Source of the DNA: Notospermus geniculatus
Lineage: Eukaryota; Nemertea; Pilidiophora; Heteronemertea; Lineidae
DNA: 64,000 bases
Direction of reading: 5' to 3'
NCBI GenBank assembly: GCA_002633025.1
Contig: NMRB01000682.1
Location: 116,192 to 180,191 of the forward strand
Below are positions 21,083 through 33,879 of the stretch, piece by piece. A program made the position numbers and the translations under genes. The notes under the pieces are model-generated. The model searched no databases, was not told the origin of the DNA, and saw only the letters and a list, made by a program, of their open reading frames with translations. Within the stretch, counting starts at the first letter, position 1. Every line of letters begins with the position of its first letter.

Positions 21083-21795
21083 TTGAAGATAGTCTACCAA
21101 CTACATGTAAAATAACGTCATTTCTTTTTCTTTGGAAGTTTCTTGTCTTAAAGCAGAATTCATTGAATCCAAATCCGACATCTTATTGCACCTTTGTTGA
21201 AAATTAGTTGGAGTTTATTGTCATTGATGGTCTTTGCGTATCCTTCAGCTTTAATGTTTGTTAAAATTGATGGTTTCTTTTAAACCCGTTCAGGATTGAT
21301 ACGTCAATATTGCCCGATCATGCTGCTTGATATTCCCGACGCCTTGCCCTGCGCCCGCTAATCACACGCTTACTCAGCCACGGGATCGCTACTACCGCCG
21401 AGGGACCACTCTAATGGCTGCGACGACAGGGCAATTATATCACTATTTGGTAGAGAGATCTAATTTATCGATTCCAAACACGCACCAGCGTGCTCTACTC
21501 TTTGGCAATTAACCTTTACGTCTGAAATCTTGAATTGTGGAGTGTGTTATCGTAAGCCATAATGAGAAACTAAAAGTCACGAGAGGTTTTAATCTACATG
21601 TAGGACCATTGAAAATTACGGTTTGACAGTTAATAATACTCCACTGTCGAGGCTTCAGACGTCTCATGTTCAGACAGACTTTCCTATCCATTCTAATATG
21701 CGGCTGTATGGGGATAACCTACCGAGGAGTGACACCGGTCAGATAAGTGGGCCACAAGCTATCTTTAATTTCAACCACAGTTAAATATTTGGACC

Positions 21796-22263
21796 ACGTT
21801 TGCTAAAAGTTAACCATTGGTTCCACCAAAAATAGATAGGCATGCGAAAAAGTGTACCACTAAATTTTCACCAAAAAGCCCGGTTTGAATGGATAGTAAG
21901 CGCTATACAGAGCTTAAGGGCCTGTCACACTGAAGTATTCTCAAAACGTCCTGCGCCGTCCTAAAAAAATCGTAAAACGGGCTAGAACGTGTAACCCTTG
22001 GCCAAATAATGCCTCGATGTTCTGGAGCACCCTTCCCGACCATGAAGTTCGTAAAAAGACTGTAAAAAGTTGCCACTACGTACACTCCGTTCGCACACAG
22101 TTTGAGCCCGTTCGGCAAAATTTTCAAGAACGTACTGAGAACTAGCTCAGTGTGATTGGGGCATTAGAAAACGGGGCTTTTTGGTGAAAGAAATTTAGTT
22201 TTTAGTACATTTTTCGCACGCCTATCTATTTTTGGTGGAACCAATGGTTAGCTTAGCAAACGT
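21796..22263. mobile_element. Inverted-repeat element containing another element
   Basis: Outer arms acgtttgctaaaagttaacc / ggttagcttagcaaacgt continue through ccattggttccaccaaaa and atagataggc to ttcaccaaaaagccc. The middle holds a second inverted-repeat unit at 21918-22161. Confidence 0.8.
21918..22161. mobile_element. Inner MITE, gggcctgtcacactgaag ends
   Basis: gggcctgtcacactgaag at the left and cagtgtgattgggg at the right; inner attctcaaaacgt / aacgtactgagaa also pair. Nested in 21796-22263. Confidence 0.7.
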
Positions 22264-23741
22264 CTATTAAATCGGCCCTTGGGAGACTAAAATCATACCT
22301 TTTCCTCCCCAAATTATTTTATAGAAAATAGATTTTGGGCACTTTCAAATTCCCCAACCAAAGACATGAAGATTGCTGAGATATGAACATTGCTGTTGGT
22401 CCGAAGACAGTCAGCTTCAGTAGTCGCTGTATATCAAGCGACGAGATGCCTGTAGTGAAGGCTGTAGGCATTCCAAACATCCGTTTGCCTCCCCCACGTT
22501 ACCCTTCACCGCTTTTGTTTTCGCTCACTTTCTTTCAAAACGATGCTGAAATTTTCTGATTTCGTTTCACGGGGTGTGGGCGGATACGTCTTGACATCTA
22601 TCAATGATCAAGAGATGTTTTCCGAGTACAGGAGATTTCCGTGTGGAGGAATATGACATTTCATTTGAAATGTAACACTCTGTGTACACAATACCACTGG
22701 AAGGATAGATTTGCTGCTTGATATAGAGATTTTGCCATTTATAAGTTCCTTTGGGTAGCCAGATCATAAGAAGAGGATTTCGTTACAAATGTAGAAGCGT
22801 GAAAGTGACCTTTGGCCCGTGTATAATTTTTTATTGGACAGTTGAATTCTGATATTTTAAAGGAGACACGTTGTACATTATAGCACCCAATGTACACTTT
22901 TTTTTATATTCTAGAAAACAACGCTTTGCCCTTCAGGTTTTTCTATATCATAAAGAATGACACTATGGTAGTTTCGCTGTCCTCAAGGGTTATGTCGAGT
23001 GCAAAACGACTGGCACGACGGCCAGTTCGCTTTAAGTCGAAATTCTCCCTTAGACCATACACCTGTAGGGGGTGGGAATGTATATTCACTCTTGCAAGTC
23101 ACTGGCGTCGTTTCAGCACCATCTACAGGAAGGTTTTAGTCGCTCGGATGTAAACCAGCGTTCGACATAACGTCATGCACTCGATGGCAAAAATCCAGAA
23201 AAAAAGAACGAGAATTTTTTATGACACTGATTTTTTTCATTGCGCAATAGTCGAAATTACTCAGCTTCTTCTGCAATTACACCAGAAGGTCCTAAAGCGA
23301 CCCCTTGGCACGATCAGGAGATTTACACAGAGCTGCACACAAAGTGCAATTCCATGTCATCTTCATCAGTTAAAGTGTTTTCAGTTGGTACAGTGCTCTC
23401 CTAGGGGCAGTTGAACGCTCTCCTGAGTATGGTACTGAGAGGAGTGAGATGAACTGTTTTTGTAAGAGGTTTTTCATCTTTATTTTTGTATCCTCCCGGT
23501 GGCCACGGTGTCGATTACAATGGAACATACATATTTTGGCCGGGGACTGAAAAATCCGCCCCTAGTAGTTGATTTGACTGACCTAATTAGCCATCATGAG
23601 GTCTAATGAACACACAAGACATCATGAATGTCGTTATCATGAACGTTTGAAAAACTTAGCCAGTGAATACAGACCTTAAGGTCCTAGTTGTATCCAAATA
23701 TTGACTACACAGATTATTACTGAAGTGCATATAATACATAA
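22264..23741. other. No gene or element recognised
   Basis: Only short frames. 22890-23153 is one of them; it has no motif I recognise. Confidence 0.45.
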
Positions 23742-24206
23742 TTAGGCATATTTTGCTTTTCCTTTTGTTTTATCAAATTTGGATGAGTACTTTTCGAGAT
23801 ATCGAGGAATATGTGTGTGAAAATGCCAGGTATTTTCCGTACAGTAAGGAAGGGTCGAAAATGCTAATTTATGCGTGATGTCATTGCAGGGATAAATGAA
23901 ATCAAATTTTACCCATCCAATGTGGAGATAAAGTTTACTTTCATTAACATATTTACTAATTGACAAGTTTCTGACTTGACTCCCTCAAATGAATAGTTGC
24001 ATAAGTCCATTACAGCACTTAAGTGCATGCTCATTATGCAAATTCATGCAATGACGTCATCAAATTAGGCCGAAAATCATCCTCTGACAAAATCCGTGAA
24101 ATATGTTATAACTTTTTAACTAAGTGGAATTTTTCAATGAAACAAAAAGCATCATGATCAGCCTTATATCCATTAACTTTCTAAAGTTGTAAAAAATACC
24201 CCCAAC
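23742..24206. repeat. ~460-bp dispersed repeat, copy 1
   Basis: Matches 57516-57972 over nearly its full length, with shared strings such as gatatcgaggaatatg, attttccgtacagtaagga, tgatgtcattgcagggata and gcaatgacgtcatcaa. No terminal repeats or coding sequence seen; family unknown. Confidence 0.8.
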
Positions 24207-25856
24207 GTGGACTTTTCAAAGTGGAAGTCCAGACCAGCTATAGAGCTGCACAACCAGGCTGGCACCAGCGTTCTGACAAACATGTCATGACATCTCCATG
24301 CGTATGAACAGAAGATATAATTGTATCGTTAGATTGCATTACTCGATATCTCCACGAGGCAGATGAACGAACTATAAATAGTTGGGAGTGGCCGATTAAC
24401 ACCCGCATCAAAATAAAGGTTAATTAGTAGCTAACCTAATTAATTAGTAAAGTTAATCAACGCCATTCGATGAGCGTGTTACGTTGGCGGTGAGATTCGC
24501 ATTTCATGGAAACATGAGAATTAGCAAACGTAAATGTCTTTACTTCGGATTCTGTGATGTTAGCGCTCAAGGAAGCGAAGCTCGCCAATGATTGAATATT
24601 ATTTCTGTGTTTCCTATATCTAATGGTATGTTTACGGAAGTTGGGAACGCTGTTTGAACGATGTGATGATGATGGGGCCGTCTAGACGCACAGGTCGTAA
24701 TGCCACCGTAAGGTGAACCTCGATCAAAGTATTGGTGTACTTCTTCCTCCAACGTCTGTCACCATGTTCTTTGAGTGAAATTGTACTCCTTTTGAAGCTT
24801 CGGTTTGAATGTCGCTGTTCCTGGCTGCAGTGTCAAAATACAGCAGCGAATTATTCGCCTTCGTGGATTTTTGATGGTGTGGACAATAAGAATTAACGTA
24901 TCCTCGTAAAATGAACCCTATACGCCCTGGACAAATAGCCTTTTGGTTTGAAAAAGACAACAAAATACACCATCGCAGTTGTAAGGTCACAGAGCATTCC
25001 CGGGATCCAGCTTCTCCTGTTGGTGATGGTCGGCATTGCTGACCACACAGTACGCTGTTGTTATCTTCGAATTCAAGTCTTGCTACTGAAGTTTTCGATA
25101 TTGTTGGATGAGCTACATGTAGGTAGATCTCAGTGGCAAATCGTGGTCTGTGTTACCTCACAACAGCGATTTTGGTGTAACTACGGATCTCATAGAATAG
25201 CTCATTGCCTACACTGTTATGTTCGATTGGTTTGCTGACCTGATGTACATGTAACACCACTGTTACGTCAATACCTTTCTAGACCATTTCATTTTTGTCG
25301 TCAATTTTATGACTTTAATGAATAATCTAGGAGAAGTATTTGCTAGATAAACCTATTCCAAACCTTCCAATGAAAATTTCCCCAGAGGGCCATTTAAATC
25401 AAATATCATTTGCCTTGTAAGTATGGTGGATATTCACTGCGGGATTAGTAAGTCACGTGATTGATCGCATCTGGGTCGGCTTATGGCGGCCATGCCTTAT
25501 TTCACTCTCCTTAAAACCGACCAATCTGTCTAATTCATTCCTTATCGGGCAATGTAAATTATGCCCTAGATTAGCAAGATTGCATTTCTATAGATTACTT
25601 ACGACAGTTCGTTTTATTGATGAGAAGTGCGTGGGGCAATGCTCTTTCTTTATCGATTCGATAAATTTCTTTCTGACTCGTGTGGGCGAGTATAATCCCG
25701 TTGTCTGTTTCATTACCGGTGTAACAGAAAAAATGTCCTCCTGTAAAAAGTGTCCGCTTCTAATGGTCCATAACGGACGAAGTAACGTACATGGCGAAAA
25801 AAACAATCGCCAGACATTAGATTGTAAAAATAGGATATTTCGTTTCTAAGGGTCGT
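24207..25856. other. No gene recognised
   Basis: Includes an open frame at 25457-25849 (130 codons) with no recognisable domain and another at 24724-24990. Neither shows family motifs. Confidence 0.45.
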
Positions 25857-25979
25857 TCGTTTCTAAGAAGCTTCCTTAACTCGAAGGTTTACCTTTAGCT
25901 ATTGTTTACAGGGCAGAATACAGAAGCAAGTGTGGACCTTAGAGTTAAGAAGGCTTCTAGAATACTTGCCTAGGACATT
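25857..25979. mobile_element. MITE family 5, copy 1 (degraded)
   Basis: ctaagaagcttccttaactc faces gagttaagaaggcttctaga. The middle contains tagctattgtttacagggca, also found in copies at 46244-46339 and around 35310-35662. Confidence 0.65.
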
Positions 25980-26639
25980 TATTCCCATGGACATTTTTTC
26001 CATTCACACCGGTTGGACTTCTCCACCAATGCGGCAGTTTCCTCCTCTTTGACTTTGGGACAGCACATCGTACACATAGGTTAAAGGATGGAAGTTTTAT
26101 TGTTTTTCGATACTAGTATTTATATTTCCTGTAAGACCTCTGAGTTAGAGTACTCGTATCCCCACCCTCCCGAGCAGGAGTTTTACCTCATTTCTCTTCA
26201 TCCACTCAGGAGTGTGTACATAAAGATGAGCGAGGCCAAAGCCCTGCTGTTGGCGGTGTCGTATCCCAAGGTAAACTGGTGTTTTATTTTCAGGCAGAAA
26301 GTGTATCTGAATCCGAAGGCCAGGACATTGACTTCTCGAGGCTATCGAGTTTTGTCTGTAATCCCCATGATGATTCCGCCAGAATTATCGTAGGTATTCT
26401 CTTTTCAGTTAAGGATTTTTCGCATTGTTACATGATCTCAGTAACCCGATGGAGTTGAACTTAGACTGTAGTAAGCATTAAAAAAACATCACCTACGAAT
26501 TTCTGGTTTAGGATGTCACTGTCAGTGCACCATTCACGACTTCCCTCGCTGACTTGTTTTTTTTTGTTGCCGATCGACAGTTATGATAGACAGTTTAGCT
26601 TACCTGTTGTTATAATAGAAAAAAAGCATGTTCTGATAG

Positions 26640-26990
26640 GCATGCAGAATGTCCACTGCAGTTTTAATGGACAAAAGTACCATTGTACGTATACATGTAG
26701 TTATAACGGACAGAAGGTCCAGGGTTAATACATGTGGTTGTAATGGACAGAAAGACTTATTCTATAGTTCTATAATATTCTAAAGTTACACTAAAGCTGT
26801 AACCGACATTGTACATAAATGGATAAAAGGTCCCCAGCTGTAGTAATGGACAGAATGACTTATTCTATAGTTCTGTATATTCTAAAGTTACACTACACAC
26901 AGCTGTAACCGACATTGTACATAAATGGATATAAGGTCCCCAGCTGTAGTTGTAGTGGACAGAAAGACTTGTTCTTTAGTTAAAGCTATA
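26640..26990 (+). repeat. ~105-bp tandem repeat, 2-3 units
   Basis: Units begin with tggacagaaagactt at 26743, 26847 and 26956 and contain gctgtaaccgacattgtaca and ggtccccagctgtag. Partial, more degenerate units precede them. Confidence 0.8.
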
Positions 26991-27297
26991 CTACTTTCGT
27001 ACAAATAGCCGAAGAAATGAAATGCAAGTAGCACGCCCAACTATAAGCTATTTAGCCGACTATTGCCGTACGCTATTAGCAGACCACTTGACATTCGTCC
27101 CAGGACAAACCATTTCTATCGATTTGACTGCCTGAGTGGTATATCCTTAAGAATCGAGGTATATTTGATTTGTACTTAAAAGCTGTTCCTCTATAGATGG
27201 CCGTATTGTATGGAGTACAGCGGCCGTGAACTGGCTGGACCAATGGTAATGACTAGTCGGTGAGGTTAACCTCCGCTGACTCACTGTACAAGTTCAA

Positions 27298-27461
27298 TAG
27301 GAGCAGTCAGCCGCGCTTATCGCCAAAAGACGGCAGCAGTTCTAGCGGATCAACACAATATAAAATTCTCCTGATTGGTGCTCAATCAACCATGAATGGG
27401 CGAGCTAGGTATTGAACTGGACCGCAGTGACTCCTATTGGTCAACTGACTGACAGCTTCCA
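27298..27461 (+). mobile_element. 169-bp-family element, diverged copy
   Basis: From taggagcagtcagccgcgc to gactgacagcttcc. The internal part matches the copy at 8759-8925 (ctcctgattggtgctcaatc) better than the 2372 copy does. Confidence 0.75.
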
Positions 27462-29056
27462 ATCGACGTCATCTTCGTATGTACTTCGGCAATTTCCGAC
27501 GGCCTCCGTACATATCTCGACTGTATTATGGGCGCCATCTTGCGCAGCGATACAGCGGTGAATTCTACCGCACTGCGCCGGAAGTGAGAAGCTTGACCGA
27601 CTAACATCCAAGTTGCATCCGCATGTTGAATAGTCCCTTGAAACGACGACAATTTTGCTTGTAATTCAACATACATCGTGTACATAGCGGATGAATATAT
27701 TTATTCCATCATTAAACAGGCGTTAAACGGGTGTTTATAGCAGGTTTTTCGGTGGTTTTGGTGATCTACTTTATAACGTTTGCTTGACGTTTTCCGGCCA
27801 TCTTGTTTGTCACATGACCAGATGAGATCACATGACCACTGAAAATAAGTAGTCTCTGCAGTATGGCGGCCATGATACATCAGAGTCAATGACGATAAAT
27901 TAATAAAAGTCATGACTCTGTGGTTCAGAGTGTGACAGCTTCCAAGGTTTGCTTCGAGAAAACCATGCTTTCATAGAACTAAACTGTAACTGACAGTACA
28001 TGTAATTGGCAGGTGAGGTTATGCACTGAATCTAACGACGCTATTTTAGCAACAACTCAGTTTTTTTCTCGTCCAACTCGCGATTATTTGATGTGCACAT
28101 GCCAAGATTTTTCCCACCTAACATTATGATTATCAGAAGTCTGACTCCTCTCCCCTGACCCCCTCCGACCCCACTCTCATCACCGTCAGTATCACAAGCA
28201 ACATCTCATTTTTGGCACCTTAAGCGCCAATAGTTCATATTGGCCTCGCGAACCATTCTGAAGCTTTCGTTTTTTGCTCACGAAGAGCATAAAAACAATG
28301 GTTTATCTAAAACGAATGATGGACATTACCAAAAGGTTTATGTTAGATAGTGTGACTCTGCAAGATATATCTTTTTTTGTACTGGACGTCACTCAGAAAC
28401 TGCGAAATCTGATCTCAGACGGCTTATACTTAGAGAGCGGGTCAAGTGATTTGCTTTGAGTTCCGAGGAAAGGTGCGACTTTGAGTGAGAACTGTCTGGC
28501 GCATTCCCAAAGAAGTCTTATCTCGACAGCCGACACATTTCCGTTATTTCAGACATATATTGTTAGTAGAAGAAAAAAAACATGTCCGAGCAACGATTTC
28601 ACGGAGTCACCTGCAGAAGCTGCCGATGATCCACCTCCATTTTTTCGTCTCTTTTCTTGTCGACGTATTTAGGTCCCAACCATTGTATGTACGTATTATA
28701 TCTCGCATATATAATTTGATAATCCATATTGGTAATCCGCTCCACCTTTGTAAAAACTTTTCACCTTTGTAAATACTTTTCTTTTCTATTCGACTTGTTC
28801 TCTTCTAGCCTCTTTACTTTTCCTGCCTTAATCCTGTTTCAGTTTTCTCTTACTTTTATCTGTATTATGTTCTTAGACTTACTTTCACGAATAAAGAGTA
28901 ATAATAGTAATGAACTCCGAACAAAAAAGTTCCTTTGCCAATGGGGACCCTAGCCGACTTTTTCAATAGGTGTCACTAGTGGTTAAAACTATTGAAATGA
29001 AACTGACATCCCGGTCCTTATCAATTTCCCACACAAAAGGCGTCCATTGTATTAGC
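27462..29056. other. No gene recognised
   Basis: AT-rich with short frames. Nothing repeated elsewhere in the window was found. Confidence 0.45.
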
Positions 29057-29235
29057 ACAGGTGTGACAGGAATCAAAGTCCCCCTGGAATCAAAGTCCGG
29101 TCTTATTGTTCAGCGAGGGATTAGAATACATGTATATGGCTATGGAGACCATGACCATTCGAATATAACCTTACAATAGCGGGCTATTGTTTGGCGGACT
29201 TGCATTCCTAGGACGTTGATTCCTGTCACACCTGT
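29057..29235. mobile_element. MITE, acaggtgtgacaggaatcaa ends
   Basis: A perfect 20-bp inverted repeat (29057-29076 / 29216-29235). The left arm also has a small direct repeat of ggaatcaaagtcc. Confidence 0.8.
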
Positions 29236-30203
29236 TTTCGGTGTGCTGCCCTCTATCGAGCTAGGATCCCCATTGTCCTTTCTGTAACAGTAGGTGTATG
29301 CAAGGTCGATGCTTGTAATAAAACCTGTAATAAAACCTATTACATGTAGAAGCAGCGAATATTTTATGTATAGATTAGCAACCTTGTGAAATTTATTTGC
29401 AAAACTGTATACAATTTTAGCTCGATGTTATACTCAGTAGTCGCCGCACAACTGAAAGTGTTCTTGGCATTGATGCCTGAACTTGAATAGTCTGAAACGA
29501 ATAATACTCCTCAGATGAAAGTTCGTGAAATCTGAATCATGTTACTAAGTTTCAATATTTCATATGTACGACTTAATCTTTGATTAAAAGGATACAAACT
29601 CAATAAGCGAGGGTTTCTTTTGTTAAAAGCAATCCATGTCCTTTGACGGGAAGATATAAATTTTAATGAATCATCATTACTGAAATGAATTTATCCCGTT
29701 GAAAAATTTATTACCACTTTGACAAATGCCATCGAGATTTTTTTATATCCAGGCAGAAAACCAATCTCGTACCCAGATCTACCTCATCCGAGGATATCTC
29801 TGGCAAGGGCTACGACTTGGCCAGAACTTGGCCAGAATTTCTGGCCAACCACTGGCAGCGTGCCAAAATGTTTGTTTCACACAATATTTGTTCTTCGATG
29901 ACTGAAAAATGTCATATATGCCTAAAAAACCATATAATACCCCCAAAACACGAAGTTTTTTGAGTATTAGAGCAATTTCAAACGAATAGTTAGTTGGGAA
30001 CATCATGCCGGGGGTGCCAGCCTCGGTGTGATTCGCCTCAAAATTAGTATATCGCGCATGCGCACCTGAAGTCGTCAGCCCTTTCCAGTGGTGCTGTAGG
30101 AACGTAAACCCACTGGGGACGAGTTTGGCAGAAAACTATTCTACGTGGAGTGGTATTGAAGGTTTTCATGCATTAGTTTGTTATGAAGACCGCCCNAGTT
30201 ATT

Positions 30204-30347
30204 GGGGAGGTTTCGAAATCAAACGATAAACCAAAACTTTACGACAACGTTATTTTTCATACTACACCAGATTTTGTATTGCATTTTCGGTAGAAAAAAA
30301 GTTGTCGTTAACGTTTACGTTTATCGTTTGATTTCGAAACCTCCCTA
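30204..30347. mobile_element. MITE family 4, copy 2
   Basis: ggggaggtttcgaaatcaaa to tttgatttcgaaacctccct, then cgataaacc arms and gacaacgttatttttcat. Short and intact. Confidence 0.85.
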
Positions 30348-30789
30348 TTTTCTGCGCTGACTGTACATGAAGGTAGTAAATCGTTAGTGTGTAGAGGGTC
30401 CGGCTTATCGGTTCGGTTATACGGACTCTCAATCTCGTGTGTCTCTTATCGCGATGACGATACCATACAAAAGAAGCGACCTACACATCGATCCATATGC
30501 CGTTTAGCACCTGACTTACAAATGGAAGTGTATTTGACTTCTTGCCACTCGTCGCTGATGGAGAGTAGACACTTCAGAATGCTCAACGCCACATAAATAA
30601 GGCCAGGGGAACCTGATTTTGCATTTTAAAGTTTCATTTCGATGCAGTTTCATCCTTGTAGAACTAAATCGTGCCGTATTATACAGTGAAAGCCGAAAAA
30701 CATTTTTACATTTTACATTTGACTGACTATTATAAAGTGTTCACTGTGTTCACTGTTGTACGTACATTGTAAATTCAGTTATACTTGCA

Positions 30790-31436
30790 TCATAAATAAA
30801 CCAAGGGTGTACGTGCGGTGTTCCGTTGGCTTTCTGTACATTCCGTTCATCTAAATCTTTTGAAAAACAGGATAGGCAACTTAAATAAACCAAGGGTATA
30901 ATACGTGGCGGTGTTCAGTTGGCTTTCTGTACATTCCGTTCGTCAAAATCTTTTGAAAAATAGGATAGGCAACTTAAATAAACCAAGGGTATAATACGTG
31001 GCGGTGTTCAGTTGGCTTTCTGTACATTCGTCTAAATCTTTTGAAAACCAGGATAGGCAACTTAAATAAACCAAGGGTATAATACTTGGCGGTGTTCCGT
31101 TGACTTTCTGTACATTCCGTTCGTCTAAATCTTTTGAAAAACAGGATAGGCAACTTAAATAAACCAAGGGTATAATAGGTGGCGGTGTTCAGTTGGCTTT
31201 CTGTACATTCCGTTCGTCTAAATCTTTTGAAAAATAGGATAGGCAACTTAAATAAACCAAGGGTATAATACGTGGCGGTGTTCAGTTGGCTTTCGGTACA
31301 TTCCGTTCGTCTAAATCTTTTGAAAAACAGGATAGGCAACTTAAATAAACCAAGGGTATAATACGTGGCGGTGTTCAGTTGGCTTTCTGTACATTCCGTT
31401 CGTCTAAATCTTTTGAAAAACAGGATAGGCAACTTA
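30790..31436 (-). repeat. ~91-bp minisatellite, seven units
   Basis: ccaagggt marks unit starts at 30801, 30890, 30983, 31071, 31164, 31257 and 31350. Each unit has gtggcggtgttcagttggc and aggataggcaacttaaat. Because 91-93 is not a constant multiple of 3 the frames shift; the minus-strand open frame here is only repeat sequence. Confidence 0.93.
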
Positions 31437-31961
31437 AAAATGTTTACTCCATATATAGCAAATCAGAAATCATATTCTGTCAGTAATGGCTTTTTAGCGT
31501 ATTTCGTCGAACCCGCTATTTCTAGCTGCTCAGAAATGTGACAGCAGGGTATACGTAGATAACTTGTACTCTGTATTTTTAATGCCCAAGACAGATTGAA
31601 ACGTACTTCGACATGTTTTCAGTTGTCCAGGCAACGACGCAACGCTACCAGCAACCAGCGTTCCAGACCACGGCGCGCTAAATTGCGAGTAAATGAATTC
31701 TATGAAATACTGCATTCTCTTTGTTAGTAACACTCTGTTACAGAGTTTGATGGCCGTTTTTCTCTGAAAAGCTGTTAGGAGGGGGTCGTTTGAACGATCT
31801 AATGAGTGCATGAGGTGTGAAGTTGAAATCTTGATTGAATGAGAGTTATAAAGTAGATTCGTTTCTGAATACTACGACTTCTGTTTAGAAATGACTTGCT
31901 TTTCTCTTAATTTCTTCGATTCGTGATAAACAATGACATAAAAGTTTCGAATGACACTAGA

Positions 31962-32070
31962 GAGGTTAAGAAATCAAACGATAAACGTAAAAGATAACGA
32001 CAACGTTATTCTTGTACTGAAAATGTAATATAAAATCCGGTTGATGTGTAGTATGAAAAATACCTAGCGG
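31962..32070. mobile_element. MITE family 4, one-ended fragment
   Basis: Has the left end gaggttaagaaatcaaacga and the middle cgacaacgttattc, then loses similarity after gtgtagtatgaaaaata; the right arm is missing. Confidence 0.7.
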
Positions 32071-32765
32071 CAGCAATAAGAACTACAAAAAACCATTACA
32101 AAATGTACTGTGCGTAGTACATCGGGTCCATTCGCCGACAACGTAGTTAATCCCTGGGTTGGAGAGTGGCGTGCACGGCTAAGGTGGCGCCGGCTGTCGA
32201 GAAAAAGTGTCAATACCGGGCTCCTTTAAGTGAGCTTGAAAACAATGGCAAGTACATGTAGGCCTATTCTACGATGTATTTCCGAACAGTTGGCCTACAT
32301 AGTTCTTTGATTATTCAGAAGTTAAGATGCGGTAGTAACATAAAAGACTCTCAATCCATCATTGATCCCTTTATCATGAGAAATTGCCATTTACCAAGAA
32401 ATTACCAAGAATACCCACTCAAGGTGTTGTCACAAACGACCAAGGACAAGCAAAAAATACGTGGGTGTCATGGCTTGGCATCGTCAACATGGAGTAGGTA
32501 CTAATGGGTTACGCATGCACCAGTTAGGACATAAACTCATTCACCGGAAGTTGCCACAACCTCCGCGAAGAGCAGGCATTGAAGGCTCGTCCAATTTCTC
32601 CAATGGAGATCATAGCCGCAGAGAACTTCACAACGACACCGGTGTAACGTTTTTCGGTGTGGCCCGTGTGCCAGTGTGATATTAGAATAAATTGACGGAT
32701 TACATGTAAAGGCGACTTAACAATGAGCGACGCAAAGAGAAACAGTGAGTCTGTAAATAAAAAAA

Positions 32766-32962
32766 ATGCCCCAAATCACTCGAAACAGCACTGGCAGAGT
32801 GGCAGTGTACAGAAACATGTAGATCTGTGTCCCCCTAAAATTTACTTTCTTCACTTTAGGGAACGAAATTTTTAAAAATTCCCCAAATCATTCCCAACAG
32901 CACTGGCAGTGCACAGAAACATGTAGATCTGTGTCCCCCTAAAATTTACTTTCTTCACTTAA
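32766..32962 (+). repeat. Tandem duplication of ~110 bp
   Basis: ccccaaatcactc...cagcactggcag...gtagatctgtgtcccccta occurs at about 32767-32861 and again at 32881-32960, ending in atttactttcttcactt both times. Confidence 0.85.
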
Positions 32963-33464
32963 AAATACCGATTTCTATTTCTATTTCATAAAAATACCGA
33001 CGATGTAAAATAGATAAATTATATATTCTTTCCTTTTTATTCATCTCTGCTTCGACTGATGTCCATAGCAAAGAACACTGTTGTGCCAATATCGAAATAC
33101 ATGTAAAAACAACTACATGTACAACAATTCAATTTCAATCTGATATGCTGATAGAAAAAAGTCAAGGATTTTGTTGTATTTGTATATGCCAAGCTATCTT
33201 TAGGTTTACTATGTATAGAAATACAAGATGCGTTGGCAAAATATCGACACTCGTGATACCTGAACTTAACAGTTATAATGCCTAAAGCGACTTGGAGGTG
33301 TATCGCTGGAAACGGTGGGATTTTATTGTTTTTCTCTGGAAAACCCTGTGGCAAGGCCAATCACCATTTAACTCGGTGTCGACCACTTTACGAATGTGTC
33401 GACGTCAAGAGAACAGTTTTGGTTCCCCACTCATACAACACCTCGACTTTGTTGTACGAAGTAT

Positions 33465-33879
33465 TAGTGAGGTTTCGCAAATCTGACGAAACACGAAGTA
33501 CGAAATACGAAATTGAACTTCAACTCCATGACATATATCTCTGGAGATCGTTGGTACCACAAATGTCCCTGCTGCCAGTGCGTCTTTTAGCATATCATGT
33601 AAGACCGAAAGAGTTATAGTTATAGTGCATCTTGAATTTTTAAATTTCCACTTCGTATCTACGAAGTGGAAACGAAAGATAAATATTTTTATTTCAAATT
33701 TTAATATAAATATATACACCGTAACCCTATCGTTCTAACGTCATACGCCAAAAGACGCTCTTGCATCAGGCGGTATTTGTGGTACCAACCAAATCTCCTG
33801 AAATACATTACGTCATGCAATGAAGTAGGAATTCTTATTTCGTACTTCGTTTTTCGTCAGATTGGCGAAACCTCACTAT
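33465..33879. mobile_element. Foldback MITE family 3, copy 3
   Basis: Same ends and central cacttcgtatctacgaagtg hairpin; the right end reads attggcgaaacctcacta. It is upstream of VGLUT in sequence without recognised genes. Confidence 0.9.

Noticed and set aside
30974-31432. 152-codon minus-strand frame with repeated FKLPILFFKRF
   Set aside because: It is the 91-93-bp minisatellite read through; the repetition comes from DNA units, not from a protein.
30790-31436. CRISPR-like array
   Set aside because: Units are contiguous with no unique spacers, and the DNA is eukaryotic.
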